A stretch of 64,000 nt of DNA from Hyperoplus lanceolatus (lineage: Eukaryota; Chordata; Actinopteri; Uranoscopiformes; Ammodytidae), in assembly GCA_026929865.2 (NCBI GenBank), contig CM049398.1, forward strand, positions 21,787,001 through 21,851,000, in the 5' to 3' direction. The notes below the pieces were generated by a model. It made no database searches. It had not been told where the DNA came from and saw only the letters and a list, made by a program, of their open reading frames with translations. Of the stretch, positions 1-11,772 are shown piece by piece; position 1 is the stretch's first letter, and each line of letters opens with the position of its first letter. The position numbers and the translations under genes were made by a program.

Positions 1-260
1 TTTGCTTCAAACTGTACAGGGACGCGTGTGACAGTGACACTCTTTCTTCAGTCGGAGCTGCTGCGTAAAGTGAAAACAAACTCAGGGTAGGTCTAACCAC
101 CTATCCAGCAGGTTAGACCCATGGCGTATGTTGCCGCAGTAACTGACTCTCGGTTGCGCTGAACCTGCTACCTGAAACGGAAAACCCAGAGTTTCCACTA
201 ACTCAGAGCGAACAAACTCTGGGTTGCCTCAAAACCAGCTACCTGAAATAGGCCCCTGGG
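1..260. mobile_element. Probable MITE-like repeat fragment with nested hairpins
   Basis: Two perfect inverted repeats are visible: GGTCTAACC at 90-98 with GGTTAGACC at 111-119, and AACCCAGAGTTT at 183-194 with AAACTCTGGGTT at 214-225. The wording 'ctacctgaaa' recurs at 169 and 239. Short palindromic blocks with 'cctgaaacgg' and 'actctgggtt' resemble PIF/Harbinger-derived MITEs that are common in teleosts; that assignment is from memory. The left border is cut by the window edge and no target duplication can be shown. Confidence 0.35.
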
Positions 261-387
261 CGCCTCAGAGCGCGCAAGCACCCACATCAAAACACAATAC
301 ATTGAGCACCAAGCCAAGCCAGAGTCCCGAGTTGCTATTTAACATAAATAAAATAGGATTTAATTTGCCTCTTGAATTCCCTCTTCA

Positions 388-643
388 CAGGTATAACACA
401 AATGTGGCCACTGCTTTAAGATCTTGTGACAGAACAGACTTAAGTTTACAGCATGTAGATGCAGAATAGTACAGTGTAGAATCGTCAGCGTATAAAACCA
501 TAGTGGATTCTTGAATAACAAGCGGGAGATCATTCGTAAAAATTTAAAATAAGAGCAGACCCAAACAACTTCCTTGCGGCACACCACAGTCAATGTTAAT
601 GCTGTTGGACAGAGTACCATTCAAGAAAACCCATTGAGTTCTG
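388..643 (-). pseudogene. LINE reverse transcriptase fragment (CR1/L2-like), decayed
   Basis: Read on the minus strand, this stretch encodes CGVPQGSCLG, then TNDLPLVIQE, then VLYADDSTLYYSA. These match the conserved reverse transcriptase block around the PQG motif and the catalytic YADD box of non-LTR retrotransposons. There is an in-frame stop just after the PQG block, and similarity fades past the YADD box. It is a dead internal scrap of a LINE ORF2 lacking endonuclease, thumb and 3' tail. The clade (CR1, L2 or Rex) cannot be settled from about 85 residues. Confidence 0.75.
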
Positions 644-932
644 ATGTCTGTATTTGCATGAATGATATGAACGACAGAAGATATATATAGACCTAAATCA
701 AACATCCCGAGTCAGAAAAATTAATTCACTGACACCCACACTGATGTGCTTGCTGATTTGCACCACCAAGGCACAAATAAACACTCTACTTTACCACCAC
801 CTACAACAACAACATCAACAGCAGTCAGGTAAGGGCTGCAGTTCAAATATTAATTACTTGACATAACTCTTGCTTGCACTGTTTCCCACAAGAATAGTCA
901 CATAACGCGTTCCCCCCGGCCACTGTTTAACA
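644..932. other. No recognisable feature
   Basis: AT-rich sequence with no convincing ORF, RNA gene or repeat border seen. Confidence 0.5.

Positions 933-960
<28 letters not shown>
933..960. repeat. (GT)14 microsatellite
   Basis: Pure dinucleotide run followed directly by a T3G7 tract. Confidence 0.97.
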
Positions 961-963
<3 letters not shown>

Positions 964-1140
964 GGGGGGGCGGGGTGTATTAATATTTCAAAACAATACA
1001 ATTACATTACCGAGGCATGGATTTACTTCTGTTTCCTTCCCGGCATATGTTCATAAATGTGTTTGTTCGCATATAACAAGATACTGAAATCACAAAATGC
1101 CATTTCTGAGTAAATAACATTACCTTTTCGTGCATGTGCA

Positions 1141-1145
<5 letters not shown>

Positions 1146-1199
<54 letters not shown>
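1146..1199. repeat. (GT)n microsatellite
   Basis: Uninterrupted GT run of about 27 units, preceded by an imperfect TGCATGTGCATGTGCG lead-in. Confidence 0.97.
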
Positions 1200-1200
<1 letters not shown>

Positions 1201-1262
1201 ATGTAGGTGCTCCTGTGTGCGTTGTTCACCACCGGCAAGGTTGGAAGAGAGACGCCCTTCCT

Positions 1263-1279
1263 AATCTGCTTTAGTTTAG

Positions 1280-1309
<30 letters not shown>
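1263..1309 (-). repeat. (TTTAG)n array, probable LINE 3' tail in antisense
   Basis: Seven or so copies of TTTAG end in TTTATTTG. On the minus strand this reads CAAATAAACTAAACTAAACT, nearly the same tail that ends the LINE at 36549-36568 (AATAAAACTAAACTAAACTA). The adjoining 1310-1740 may therefore be an antisense LINE 3' UTR, but no coding remnant is seen there. Confidence 0.6.
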
Positions 1310-1310
<1 letters not shown>

Positions 1311-3483
1311 TGTTTATAGTTTCGTGGACAGTCCCCTTTGAGAAGGAGCAGCTTTAGCCTATTTGGCTAATTTCCAGCTGTAGTCCCCGGCCAGTTGTCA
1401 GTAGGCAACCTACAATACATAACAGCAAAAAATTTAAAAAATACACCACATTTATAATTACAGCAGGCCTGAGCAAGAAGGGGAAAAAGACAAACAAACA
1501 TATTGCACACAGTTGGAGCAAGAACAAACAGGCAAGCACAGATGATGGCAAAGATATCAAGGCAGTTCATGCAACAACAACACAAACACACAGGAGACAA
1601 GGGAAAATAGGCCACACAGATCACATTGAAAGTACATAGGGCAGAACATGCAGGCAGGTAGCAGAGATGGAGCGGCAGCAACAATGACACATCTAACACA
1701 CACATCACGTCTGACAGAAATTAATGTCTGACAAAATTTATTTTGTCTAATTAAAAGCCTGTGACTAAATGGACCAGCACTGGAGCTGTCTGCCGGGGAA
1801 ATTAAAAAAACGAGAGATGATTAGAGGACAGAAAAGAAAGAGGGGTGGGGGCCAGAGCGCAGAGGCATGGAGGGGACAGAGGTATGAAAGGCATGGAGGA
1901 GGAGGGACAGGGACAGTAACAATGGCAGGGGAGAGGGAGACGGTTACAATGGGTGAGAAGGGCAGTGGACGCAGATAGGATGAGGCATGAAAGGACAAAA
2001 GGTGAGGAGGACGATACAGAGATGAATACATCGAGGGCAGGAGACTAATATTTGGTGTTGAGTGAGTTTTGGGTTAAGGAAGGCCTGGAATAAATGACAA
2101 AAAAAAATATGACATCGAAAGAAGTGTTGTGTTATACTGCAACTGCCGCAAGCCTGGTATTCGGAATGCCCCTACTGCAACTCAACAGAAAAGAACAAAA
2201 TAAAAGGCAAACTGAGAGCTGATGCGTCAGAGGTCAAGTGTAGCTATGCTACCTAGTCTGCTGGTTGGAAGAGCCCACCGTCTCCAACTGTCAAGGGGCC
2301 GCCAGTCCAGTCGTACGATATGACGTTCAGTAGTGTGATGACGAAGAGATCCTACTGTGTAGTTGTGAAGGATTAAAAACTAAGAAATGTTCAGTGACAC
2401 AGGCTATGCTTCCCAAGCGCAGATCCTCCTCGTGTCTCCTGCAGGTGTCTGTGTCAAACAATTCCCCTTGAGCTGCCCTGGCTGCTGCTCATTATCAAAC
2501 AGTCTGTGTGCACCTGCGTGGCATCACATCCCGGCACTAAGGTGCTGGGAAGTGTAGTCACAAACATAACACTCATAAACATAGCTACAGCATGTCAGCA
2601 ATCAGCTCTAGTAAACAAAAGGAATACAAACAGGAAAGAACCCTAACGCCTCAAACACACTGTCCCCAAAGCACCCAGAAGCCCCTGGAAGCGCAGGCAG
2701 TTTCACTTCAGCGCCCCCCTTGACAGATCTGTCCGGGCACACCAGACGAGCCACGCCGTGGGCCAATCGGACAGAAACCACACTAAACTGGATAAACAAA
2801 CACGTGATTAGGATTTTCATGTGTTCATTGAAGCAGGGAAAGAGTAGGGGATCTCCTCCTCTCCTCCAACTCACACTCTGAGACGGTGAGAAAAAATAAC
2901 TGATGTGGGTGTGGGTGTCCACGGGTGCGGATATACATTCACAGTAGTTAGAAATACATACACACATTGTAAATTCATGAGTTTCTCTCCTGGTGTGGTC
3001 AAATTGAGGCGGAAATGTGCCTGTAACAGTAGGACAAGAATGCATTCTAATGATGACATCGAAAGAAGAGATAGCTGGATCAAAGACAAAGGGGGACACA
3101 CCTAAAGGGACAGTAGATGAACAGTCTGATCAGGGTGAATAGGGCAAGGAGTTTGTAGCTAAAATAAGTTACTGCTTCCGTGAAAAGGACTTGGTTTTGG
3201 GTATGAAAAGTATTACACAACCTCCAAAATCATATGTTGTTAATGGTGGCACATAATGATCCCCTAAATAGACTTGTAGCCTACAGTTGAACAGTGCTCC
3301 CCTTCAACCTCTTTATATTATATTAGCATTTGTCTTACTCATCTGTGAAGACAGTGGCAATCTGAAAGTCAAGTCTGTTCAAACAGTGATGCGTTCAATT
3401 ACAGGTACTGTCTTTTAAAGTGAAACTTCTATATACTGTATGTATTAAATATAGTGTCAATCCATTCCATTCATCATTTCATA
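1310..3483. other. Intergenic, no gene recognised
   Basis: 1310-1740 may be antisense LINE 3' UTR, judged only from the adjacent (TTTAG)n tail. 1790-2040 is purine-rich. The short open frames here have no family resemblance and look like chance or low-complexity frames. Confidence 0.4.
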
Positions 3484-3639
3484 CTGAATGGAAATGTCAA
3501 CCTGGTGGCGCTCAAGAAAATGTCAAAGGATCAAGTCATTTGAGTGGATCCTCTGGAGACCATCAATGCCTGTGCCAAATGTCACGTCAATCCATCCAGC
3601 GGTCGCTCAGTTATTTCAGCTTGGACCAAAGTGGTGTAC
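3484..3639 (+). repeat. Teleost interspersed repeat fragment
   Basis: It contains phrases such as 'ctggtggcgctcaa', 'gatcctctggagaccat' and 'tggaccaaagtggtg', which I recognise as a common percomorph interspersed repeat (established by memory, not by search). It abuts the SINE head at 3640. Its class is not certain; it may be a LINE 3' end. Confidence 0.4.
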
Positions 3640-3909
3640 AGGGGTGGCGAAGTGGGTAGGGCGGTCGTCCACTGGGTTGTAGGGTCAGTGGATCGATGCA
3701 CAGTCTCCCCGCTACATGTCAAAGTGTTTCCGGGCAAAACACTGAACCCTTAATTGCTCCCCATACTGTAGTTAGCCTGCACCCTGTTTGGTAGCTGCTG
3801 CTATCGGTGACTGTGTGTGTGATTGGGTGAATGTGTACAAAACAATGTTAAGGGCTGTGGGTCTGTGAAAGCCCAGGGAAAAGCGTTTTATAAGAGGAGT
3901 CCATTTACC
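3640..3909 (+). mobile_element. tRNA-derived SINE, + strand copy
   Basis: The head GGGTGGCGAAGTGGGTAGGG has a Pol III A-box-like core, followed by a decayed B-box region (AGTGGATCGATGC). The body 'aagtgtttccgggcaaaaca' and 'ctgaacccttaattgctccc' matches, after reverse-complementing, the copy at 24547-24814, so this is a dispersed family. The 3' end (AAGCGTTTTATAAGAGGAG) corresponds to the 'agcgctatataaatgaag' end of that copy. It is diverged and presumably inactive. Confidence 0.7.
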
Positions 3910-4870
3910 CTCTACAGGCCAACGTTGTTATTTTACTCAATTTAAAATATCTCAAATGCATCATCAATTATATGGAGGAAACATGGACAATGTATAAGCA
4001 AATAGTTTGTTTTAAGGAGAGAAAAGACTGTAAAAGTCAAATATCTCCTATTCTAATAAACGCCCATGCCCAAAACAGTTACAACAAGAAAGATAGATGA
4101 TGGGAGTATGTGATTGGATAAAGATGACAAAAACTATGTGCTTTCCGTCTTGCAGCAGATGAATCTGATACATGCTACACTAAGCTTTGCATTCATGAAA
4201 AACCGGGATTAAGAGGATAAGAAAAAGGGGAAGAGGGAAAAGAAGAGAAAGGGATGATTGGAAAGAGAGCTGGAGAAAAAGACAGCGAAAATGTGCATGC
4301 AGGACAGGACATAGTCAATTGGTAGTCCTAGCTGAATCACTTTGCAATTCATTTCGCTCCCTCCTCCTCTTGCTCACTCAGACATAACTTGTCCTTCTCT
4401 CCCTTTAACACATTCCCATCTTCTCCCTATTGCCCCCACACAAAGAAATCCATCCAGATATGATTACATATTTCCTTCAGTAGAAAAAAAAATCCCTAAA
4501 AATGATTTGCCCCGAGGCCTTGAATGTAAGAATTAGGAAATCTATTGTAAAATGTAATACACACTAAGTGAATGTAAGTGGGTACTTGCATTTAGAGTGC
4601 CTGGAGGAGCAGCAAAGTGAAATTTGGCCTTTGGACTGACAAAGCAATTCATCTCGTTCAGCTGAGGATGACTGCTGAAAAAGTTTCACCATCTGCATTT
4701 ACATTATCTATTTATTTTGTTTTGGAGGGGCATTAATATTTAGCTGGTAAATAATTGGGAGTTGAGCACAAGCAATGTGTTTGTCTTGGGGGTGGGACGC
4801 AACAAAACAATATCAATCGTTTCTCTTATTCAGCAATAATTATTATATTGGACCAAAGAACAAAGTCATA
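3910..4870. other. Intergenic; purine-rich stretch
   Basis: 4195-4290 is strongly purine-rich (AAGAAAAAGGGGAAGAGGG type). No gene is supported; the open frames are short and of simple composition. Confidence 0.5.
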
Positions 4871-5181
4871 TAGGAAAGAGTGGCCTAAGTTGTGCAACTT
4901 TTCACTCAAAGTGACTTTAAAGTAAGGCCTTGACAGTAAAGTCTCCAACTCATATGTACATTTATTTCAGGGTGTTGTGCATCCCTGGCAATAACAACTT
5001 TGGATCTGGAATAAACTGTTGAAGAAATATAGCTTTCGGAAAAAAAGTTGTCTTGTTGCACAACTTGCCCCTGGTGTGGTGTAAGTTGTGCGGTTGGAGA
5101 GAATACCATGGGGTAAATTTTGCCATTGCTATATATCTCATAAACTGTAATGCAAGACAAATCCATTAGACAATCACTTAT

Positions 5182-5490
5182 TTAAGGTGTATTTAAAGTA
5201 AATAGTTGACAAAGATTGAAGGACAATTTTCTTAAACAAGGCCTAGCAGATCTAATGGTTTTACCTGCAAAGCTCACAATGACAAAGTCACCATCATCAT
5301 CTTTCTGGCCATCTGAACTCTCATCAGTGGTGTCGTTAAGTGGAATTGAGATGTCACTCTCTTCTGAGCTACTGTAGACAATCACTTTCTTTTGGTGACC
5401 AGCGTATACAGCCATGCCACTGGCACAACTCTCAGAAATGTACTTTACACTAGTTGCTTTGTGCTTGTGGAACCAACTGCCACCTGACAA
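5182..5490 (-). pseudogene. Transposon-borne ORF fragment, DDGDFVIV type
   Basis: A 102-residue frame contains YAGHQKKVIVYSSSEESD and a very acidic run ending DGQKDDDGDFVIV. The same peptide is encoded in copy B (62963-63208), so it belonged to the transposon's protein. A GCAG|GTAAAA donor-like site just after the FAGK codons suggests a former intron. The first 20 or so codons (SGGSWFHKHK) are the antisense of the LINE segment, so the start is chimeric. I suspect the C-terminal tail of a pogo-like DDE transposase, but no catalytic residues are visible. Confidence 0.45.
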
Positions 5491-5756
5491 ATGTGATTCC
5501 CCTACATTTCTGCCTTTAAATCAAGGCTCAAAACCCATATGTACATCCTGGTGTTTCTTCCCCATTAACTATCTTAACTCTGCACTACTATCTGTGTTTA
5601 TGTGGATGTATGGGCTTTACGTCTTTTATTTTGGTTATTGTTATTTTACCTTCATTGTTTACCTACTGAATGCACTATGTACAGCACTTTGGACAGTGCA
5701 AACTGTTATAAATGTGCTTTTATAAATACATTTTACTTACTTACTTACTTACTTAC
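5440..5756 (+). mobile_element. LINE 3' end embedded in transposon copy A
   Basis: The + strand encodes LWNQLPPDKCDSPTF, like the WNSLP block at the C-terminus of L2/CR1-type ORF2. A frameshifted SRLKTHMY-like tail follows, then a short 3' UTR ending TTATAAATACATTTTACTTA with a (CTTA)n tail. The same insertion is present, inverted, in copy B, so it pre-dates the spread of this transposon family. Confidence 0.6.
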
Positions 5757-6163
5757 TTATAACTCACCTAGGCCCTTTGGCACAAATCACCCCAATCCCA
5801 GAAATTTGGATAATAAGCATGATGCAGCAATTTAGGGCTGACATCGTGCTAACTGTATAGACTCAAAATGTAGCATACTAAAGCACTAAAACATGTGTCA
5901 AATGTTTTCAAACTTGTCTATCATTGTTCAGACACAATAATCAAAAAACCTTGATCATGGAAATTTTGCTTTGAAAGGCAAAACACAGTTTTTTATCTTA
6001 AATGTGCTTATATCTTATTCCTTGTGTCTCCCTTCTTTACAGGATGAGTCAAATGGATGGCTCTTCTTAAATATGTGGTCACATTTCCAATTTCTTCCAC
6101 GGTTTTCTAGAAACAAGGGGTGGCACAACATCCAAAATGCACAACTTAGGCCACTCTCCCCTA

Positions 6164-7567
6164 TATATCTTGATTTTGAGTAAAATAAATTGTACTTATT
6201 TTGAAAAAAATAAAGAAATCAGTTCATTGGCACTTTTTTTAATTGCACCAGGAGATTTTACCTTGCATGAAATTGCAATTAGAAATCATCAGCCATTAAA
6301 AATACAGTCAGTGGTCAAATTAAAAGGATGGACCAAGCACCTTCTGTGTTGAATAGTGATAATTAATCTGAAAATATTAGGTTTCCTCAGCACAAATTTA
6401 AGATACACTTTTATCTACAGTACAGTAAAGGTGGAGTAGCGATTCTGGGGACCTCTGTCCATACTGTGTTTGTACTAGAAATAAATCTGGTGTTAATACA
6501 AAGCCTGGGCTCTGTAAACAGGCATGTTGCTAGCTACGCTGGCCTCCTTTGTTTACATACCCTTTGTGTATACCCCACTGCCCAATGTGGTGGTGCTATA
6601 CATGTGCACTGTATTTCTGACAAAGGTTTTAATCAGAAAAACTTCACTTACGATGAAACAAAGGCGTTTCTGCAATATGGGTGTTACAGAGTTCAAAACT
6701 AAAAAGTTACATAAAAGGCAGGACATTACAATACATCAGTCCATTACAACTATCAACTTTGGATATCACGGTGCATCCCATGGTTGCATTTGAATATTGT
6801 TTTGTTGATGAGGCCCCTAGGGGACCGGGAGCTGCAAGCAGTGCCTGAAACTGTAATAAGCAAGACAATTCTATAATCTAAGAGAGAGCAAGCCAACCAC
6901 AATCTGAATTTGAAACACTTTCTTGTGATGGTGAACCCCAGAAAGTTCAATATTGATTTCCAAATATATTACATCGCAGCCTGCTATATCAGCCTCCAGC
7001 TTAACTGAGGGATGATCTCTCTGGGTGTCTCTGGAAGTCAGCATTCATCTACAGTTTTAATCGTGTTCACCTCAAAGTTGTTGATTTACAACATCAGGTA
7101 CCCTCTCCTTTGTTGTACATAATCCTGTTCAAATTTTTTGTCAGTTTAGGTAACTGTGATCTAAATGGAGGAGAAGAAGGCCTTTGAGATGATGATTGTC
7201 GCTTTGATCCCTTGAATTGGCATTAAAAAATAAGCTCAGCAAAAAAACAAAGCATTTAAGAGCCAACATGCTTCGATAGGACAGCTCAGCGGTCAACAGT
7301 TGCTCCCATTTGGGGATAGACAAACCGTTTGTGAATGTGAAGTAGGGCACTGTCCATGAAAACATTCCCTGGATAAATAAAGTTTAAAGGAAATGTTAAT
7401 CTAAATGCAAAATAGGTCACTGACCTGTTTCCACTGAGCTCCAAAAGAAGAAGGGATTTAAAAATGATTTTTCAGAATAATTGGGAGTGAAATGAAGGGA
7501 TGGTGCAGTGTAGTCACTTTTCCTAAGCATACGTTTGATTTTGGTTCAACAATTCAACCAGCCAGTC
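6164..7567. other. Intergenic, no gene recognised
   Basis: AT-rich unique-looking sequence. The short frames here lack family motifs or exon-like borders. Confidence 0.5.
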
Positions 7568-7570
7568 TTA

Positions 7571-8596
7571 GGGTGTATTCACACATGCCGTGTTTAGTTC
7601 AGTTGAAACGAACTCAGATGCACTTCCGCCTTCGGTGCGCATCTTTCAGACAGGTGTGAATACAGCAATCGCACTCGGGGGCGGACCAAACAAGCGCTCC
7701 GAGACCGAGCTGTAGAGGTGGTCTCGATGCGCTTCAAAACGCACTCTACTGCAGTTCGTTTGTGGTGTGAATTTGGCCGGACTCGATCCGACCCAATTGC
7801 AGGAAGCACTGTGCCTTTTCTTTTTTAATAAATCGCTGTCAGCTTCACATTATAGGAAAGTGTTGTTGTCGCCATTGTTAGGAAGATTAGTTGTGGTTTG
7901 ACCGGGAGCCCCGAGCGAATTACATTTGATAGACATGCTGATGTGTTCAGCGATCAGATGAAGGAGAGGGGAGCGTCTCCCGCACAGTGACAACAGGTTC
8001 ACGCTACGCTTTGTATGAAGTGCGTGTTTTTATTCTGCTTCCCATGTTACGGGACCGTCAATACTATCCCTGTGTCAGTTTGGAGCTGAGCTGCGCCGAA
8101 CTCACACCCAGCTGACACACGGCTAAATCAGCTGTGTGTCAGCTTGAGCCTATTCCTCGCGAGCCGCGCGTCCAGCAGCAAAAATACAGTAAATATTATG
8201 TTTCACATCGTAGGCTACAAGCCACACATTGACACAGGCCTACATAGTATAACCATATGAAACAACAATAATTTTATGTTTTTTTTAAAATTTTATTTAT
8301 AGGCTAGATGTAGGCCTATTTATTTATTTACTTATTTATTTATTATTTTTAACCCCATATCGTATCAGTTATATATTTCGCAGTTTTTACTTTGTTTTTC
8401 CTGCTTCTCTCCACCCCAGAATGTCTGTCCAATGAATGAATGACCTCAGATCACGTGTGGTTTTACTTCTTAATGCTGGTTCACTTGCAAAAGGGGCAAT
8501 ATGAAAGTGGACCACATCAAACAAAAAAAATCTAAACTCTATTTGGTCTGGACCAAAGCAAGTGAACTAGCGGACTTTCCCAGTGTGAATACACCC
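7571..8596. mobile_element. PIF/Harbinger-like DNA element, non-autonomous
   Basis: The ends GGGTGTATTCACAC and GTGTGAATACACCC are perfect inverted repeats, flanked by TTA on both sides (7568-7570 and 8597-8599). A 3-bp TTA target duplication is characteristic of PIF/Harbinger elements. The 1026-bp interior has no transposase. It includes GC-richer sequence at 7610-8180 with repeated 'cgaact' and 'gtgtgaat' motifs. A related scrap, 'tgcagttcatttgtggtgtg', occurs at about 52350. Confidence 0.75.
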
Positions 8597-8599
8597 TTA

Positions 8600-9382
8600 G
8601 TGTTCCTCTGTTCCTTTGTTGTACCCTTAATAGTTATTCAACATATGCTGTGCTCAATTACTTATAATTAAAATTTTAAATTAATGCCTTCTTATTATTT
8701 AGGCCTATACTTCATTATGCAAATCCCTCTTGGAAAATTGTAAATAACGTCCATAATAATCACAACTACTACTACTACTACTATTATAATGGCATATGTT
8801 GTATGCAGTGCACTGTAAAAATATATCTATATTTACGAGCTGAGAATGTTTTGTTTTCACCCGAAATTTCAATGTGCGCTACCAGAGTTAGCTATAAGCT
8901 AATTTTCATCTGTATTTGATGAATTGTTAATGATGAGTTCCTTTAAACTCTGATTCGAGGTTGATAAAAGAGATAATGAGTAAGTATAGAAGATACTAAT
9001 GAATCATAAGATAATGGTTAGTTCATAGCTGTCTTTGAATTGGAATAATGACCTCTTTCTTTATGAGTCACCTAGTTGAACACTGAACCAGCCACCGACA
9101 AATAACCACTCATTCATTATAAATTACTTAATTATTTGTTAGCCTGTGCTCCCCAAGTAAAGTGATAAATCATACTGCGTTCTTACTAAACAGTCCCTCA
9201 TTACTTCATGATTACCTGACAATAACTCATCCTTTTCATGCACCCCAGTATCTCCTAATCTGTTCTCACTGTAATCTATGATATGCTATCGAGGAATTTA
9301 CTATTAACGATTGTTTGAGGATCAGACCATAACTGATGATCAGCTCATGTCCTTGTCTGAGCTGCCTCAGTGTGTGTGTGAT

Positions 9383-9418
<36 letters not shown>

Positions 9419-11257
9419 TGTGTGTGTGCGTGCGTGCGTGCTTGTGTGCATGGTGCGTGCGTGTGTGTGTGTGTGTATGTGTGTGTGTGCGTGCATCAAT
9501 CTATCCTGTTGCCCGCCTCCCACACACACATAGGCATAATCACATTGTACAAAAATAGAGCAATATAGAGACATACAGTATAGATATATAGAGAGTGTAA
9601 ATGAAGGTGGGTGATGGATTTAACGGTGGACTAATTATTCAAACCTCTCAGTCACTTATCTTAACCGTACAGTCCCATTTATCAATATAGTGAAGAAGTT
9701 GGTCTAGGCTAGACTATCAGTTACAAAGTCGATATCAGTTAGACACTCTTTCCATTGAGCCCTATTAAGCACTTAATAAATCAAGATGATACACTGGACA
9801 AGTTAAAACAGACAAGTTTAACTTGTAATGGAACGAAACCTAGGGTCAAGCGTACACATAGGCATCTGGCCATTTATCTTTGCCATGACCCTCTACAACC
9901 TGGACTCAAGTTGGAGCTCACATATTATGTATAATTTAAATAATCTGTCAGAGCGGCCAAGTCTCACGCTTTGGCCGTGAGACACACGCATATCAACCAG
10001 TTCACACGCTCACACGCCACACCTACAATTTCTCACGCAGAGAAATGAATCCCCGTAATATATATATATATATACTATTTTGGTACTTTTACTTTGAAAG
10101 TCTTATTTTGAAAAGCTAAACGGACTGAGTTCCGTGACATCCTCTTTCTGCCATGCTTTCTGCATGCGCGGTTTCTTTATAGGTCCAGGCATGGACAATA
10201 TCCATGGCCGTGTGCAGCCCGTAGCCGCAGCAGCCACTTGGCAAACCACCACGGCCACGCCCCCCTGCGTTACACTACAAAACTAATAAAAGTCCCAGTC
10301 CCGCCCTTTGTTCAAATTATATGGAAAATTAATGACAAAAAGGACGCCGGTATTAAATGAACAAAGAGGTAAGAACACCTTAATCAAATCAGTCACTTCA
10401 CTTGATATATTCAAACTTGTTTTGCATTATGTTATTGGGCTGGTTGACACACCAACACATTTTTGTTCTAAAATGTTGTCAACATTAATTGAATGAATGT
10501 ATTGAGTAACTAAGTTTAGAGGTTACTGTGGGAAAAATATGTTCTGAGAAGACATCAAGTGTCATAGATTTAATATAATAATGGTGAATTGAAATTGGAT
10601 AATTGGATAACCCATACAATGTTGAATACATATAGAATAATTACCTTAATAATTACAGTTTAACCAAATGTTTTAACAATAGGCTACAGGAGATATTTGA
10701 ATGCAGAAAAGGCACACATTGCTTCATAAAAATTCACCAGAATGCAGGAAATTAAGTGTTTAATGCTCAAAATGTTCTGGGGGGGAACCCCAGAACCCCA
10801 CTTACAATATGTCCACACCCAATGTTTAATTAAAACCTGTCCTACGACTTTGCAATTCATGAATTTGTTTATTTTAATAAGATTTTTGATGTTTTATCAC
10901 ATTTTCCAATTGTCATTTATTTCTGATTTATTATGAACAATATGTAAACTTGCAGGACACTAACAAAAATTATTGGGTGGGAAAGAGGACACGGTTTTGG
11001 GTCCCTCGGCCAAAAAATCTCACTCCAAACTTTTGGTGAAACTTGGCAGCCCTGATCTGTCCTGTGGCCAAGGGAATTTGAGCATCAGAGTGGGAAGGGG
11101 AGCCACTTCATCAATACTGCCCAGGACAAGTGGAGACACTTTTAAGGGCAAGTTGCATAGAATTTTCATACTTTTTTTGGTTACAACTTTGGGTTTTCTT
11201 TGTTCTAAAAGAACAATTCTTTTGAAAGAGCTGCTGCTGCCTCATGAATCATTGCAG
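8600..11257. other. Intergenic with minor repeats
   Basis: Contains a short hairpin, GTCTCACG / CGTGAGAC, near 9960-9985, a short (TA)n at about 10061-10073, and an imperfect TG array listed separately. No gene supported. Confidence 0.5.
9370..9494. repeat. Imperfect (TG)n / TGCG array
   Basis: TG runs interrupted by TGCGTGCG and TGTTTG units; the purest core is about 9384-9415. Confidence 0.93.
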
Positions 11258-11772
11258 ATGGCTCACAGTTTTTTACGATTGCTAAACCACAGTGGGCACA
11301 ACTGGAGCCAACTGGATGTGCAAAACTCTAACAACAGTATGCAGAGCAGCGGTTCATTCGGGCCAAACTCTAGCTCTAACTCTAGTTCTACATTGCTTAA
11401 ACACAATTTTCAAAACTCTACACACCTACAGTATCTCACAAAAGTGAGTACACCCCTCACATTTCTTCAAATATTTCATTATATCTTTCCATGCGACAAC
11501 ACTGAATAAATGACACTTTGATACAATGTCAAGTAGTCAGTGTACAGCTTGTATAACAGTGTAAATTTACTGTCCCCTCAAAATAACTCGACACACAGCC
11601 ATTAATGTCTAAACTGCTGGCAACAAAAGTGAGTACACCCCTAAGAAGAAATGTCCAAATTGGGCCCAAAGTGTCAATATTTTGTTTTGCCATCATTATT
11701 TTCCAGCACTGCCTTAACCCTCTTGGGCATGTAGTTCACTAGAGCTTCACAGGTTGCAACTGGAACCCTCTT

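Larger units (their letters stand above)
4873..6161 (-). mobile_element. DNA transposon copy A (TA target site), non-autonomous
   Basis: Inverted ends GGAAAGAGTGGCCTAAGTTG and, on the other strand, GGGGAGAGTGGCCTAAGTTG are flanked by TA on both sides (4871-4872 and 6162-6163). The body is shared with copy B at 62287-63402 in opposite orientation, including the coding scrap at 5182-5490 and a LINE 3' end at 5440-5756. The length of 1289 bp and absence of a full transposase make it non-autonomous. A TA duplication fits the Tc1/mariner/pogo superfamily, but I do not recognise the family. Confidence 0.75.

Noticed and set aside
2608-3099. 163-codon minus-strand ORF
   Set aside because: No recognisable domain, no signal of purifying composition, and it overlaps other open frames.
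10973-11509. 178-codon + strand ORF
   Set aside because: It runs from unique sequence into the outer inverted-repeat element and the Tc1 terminus; no family motif, and its end is transposon DNA.
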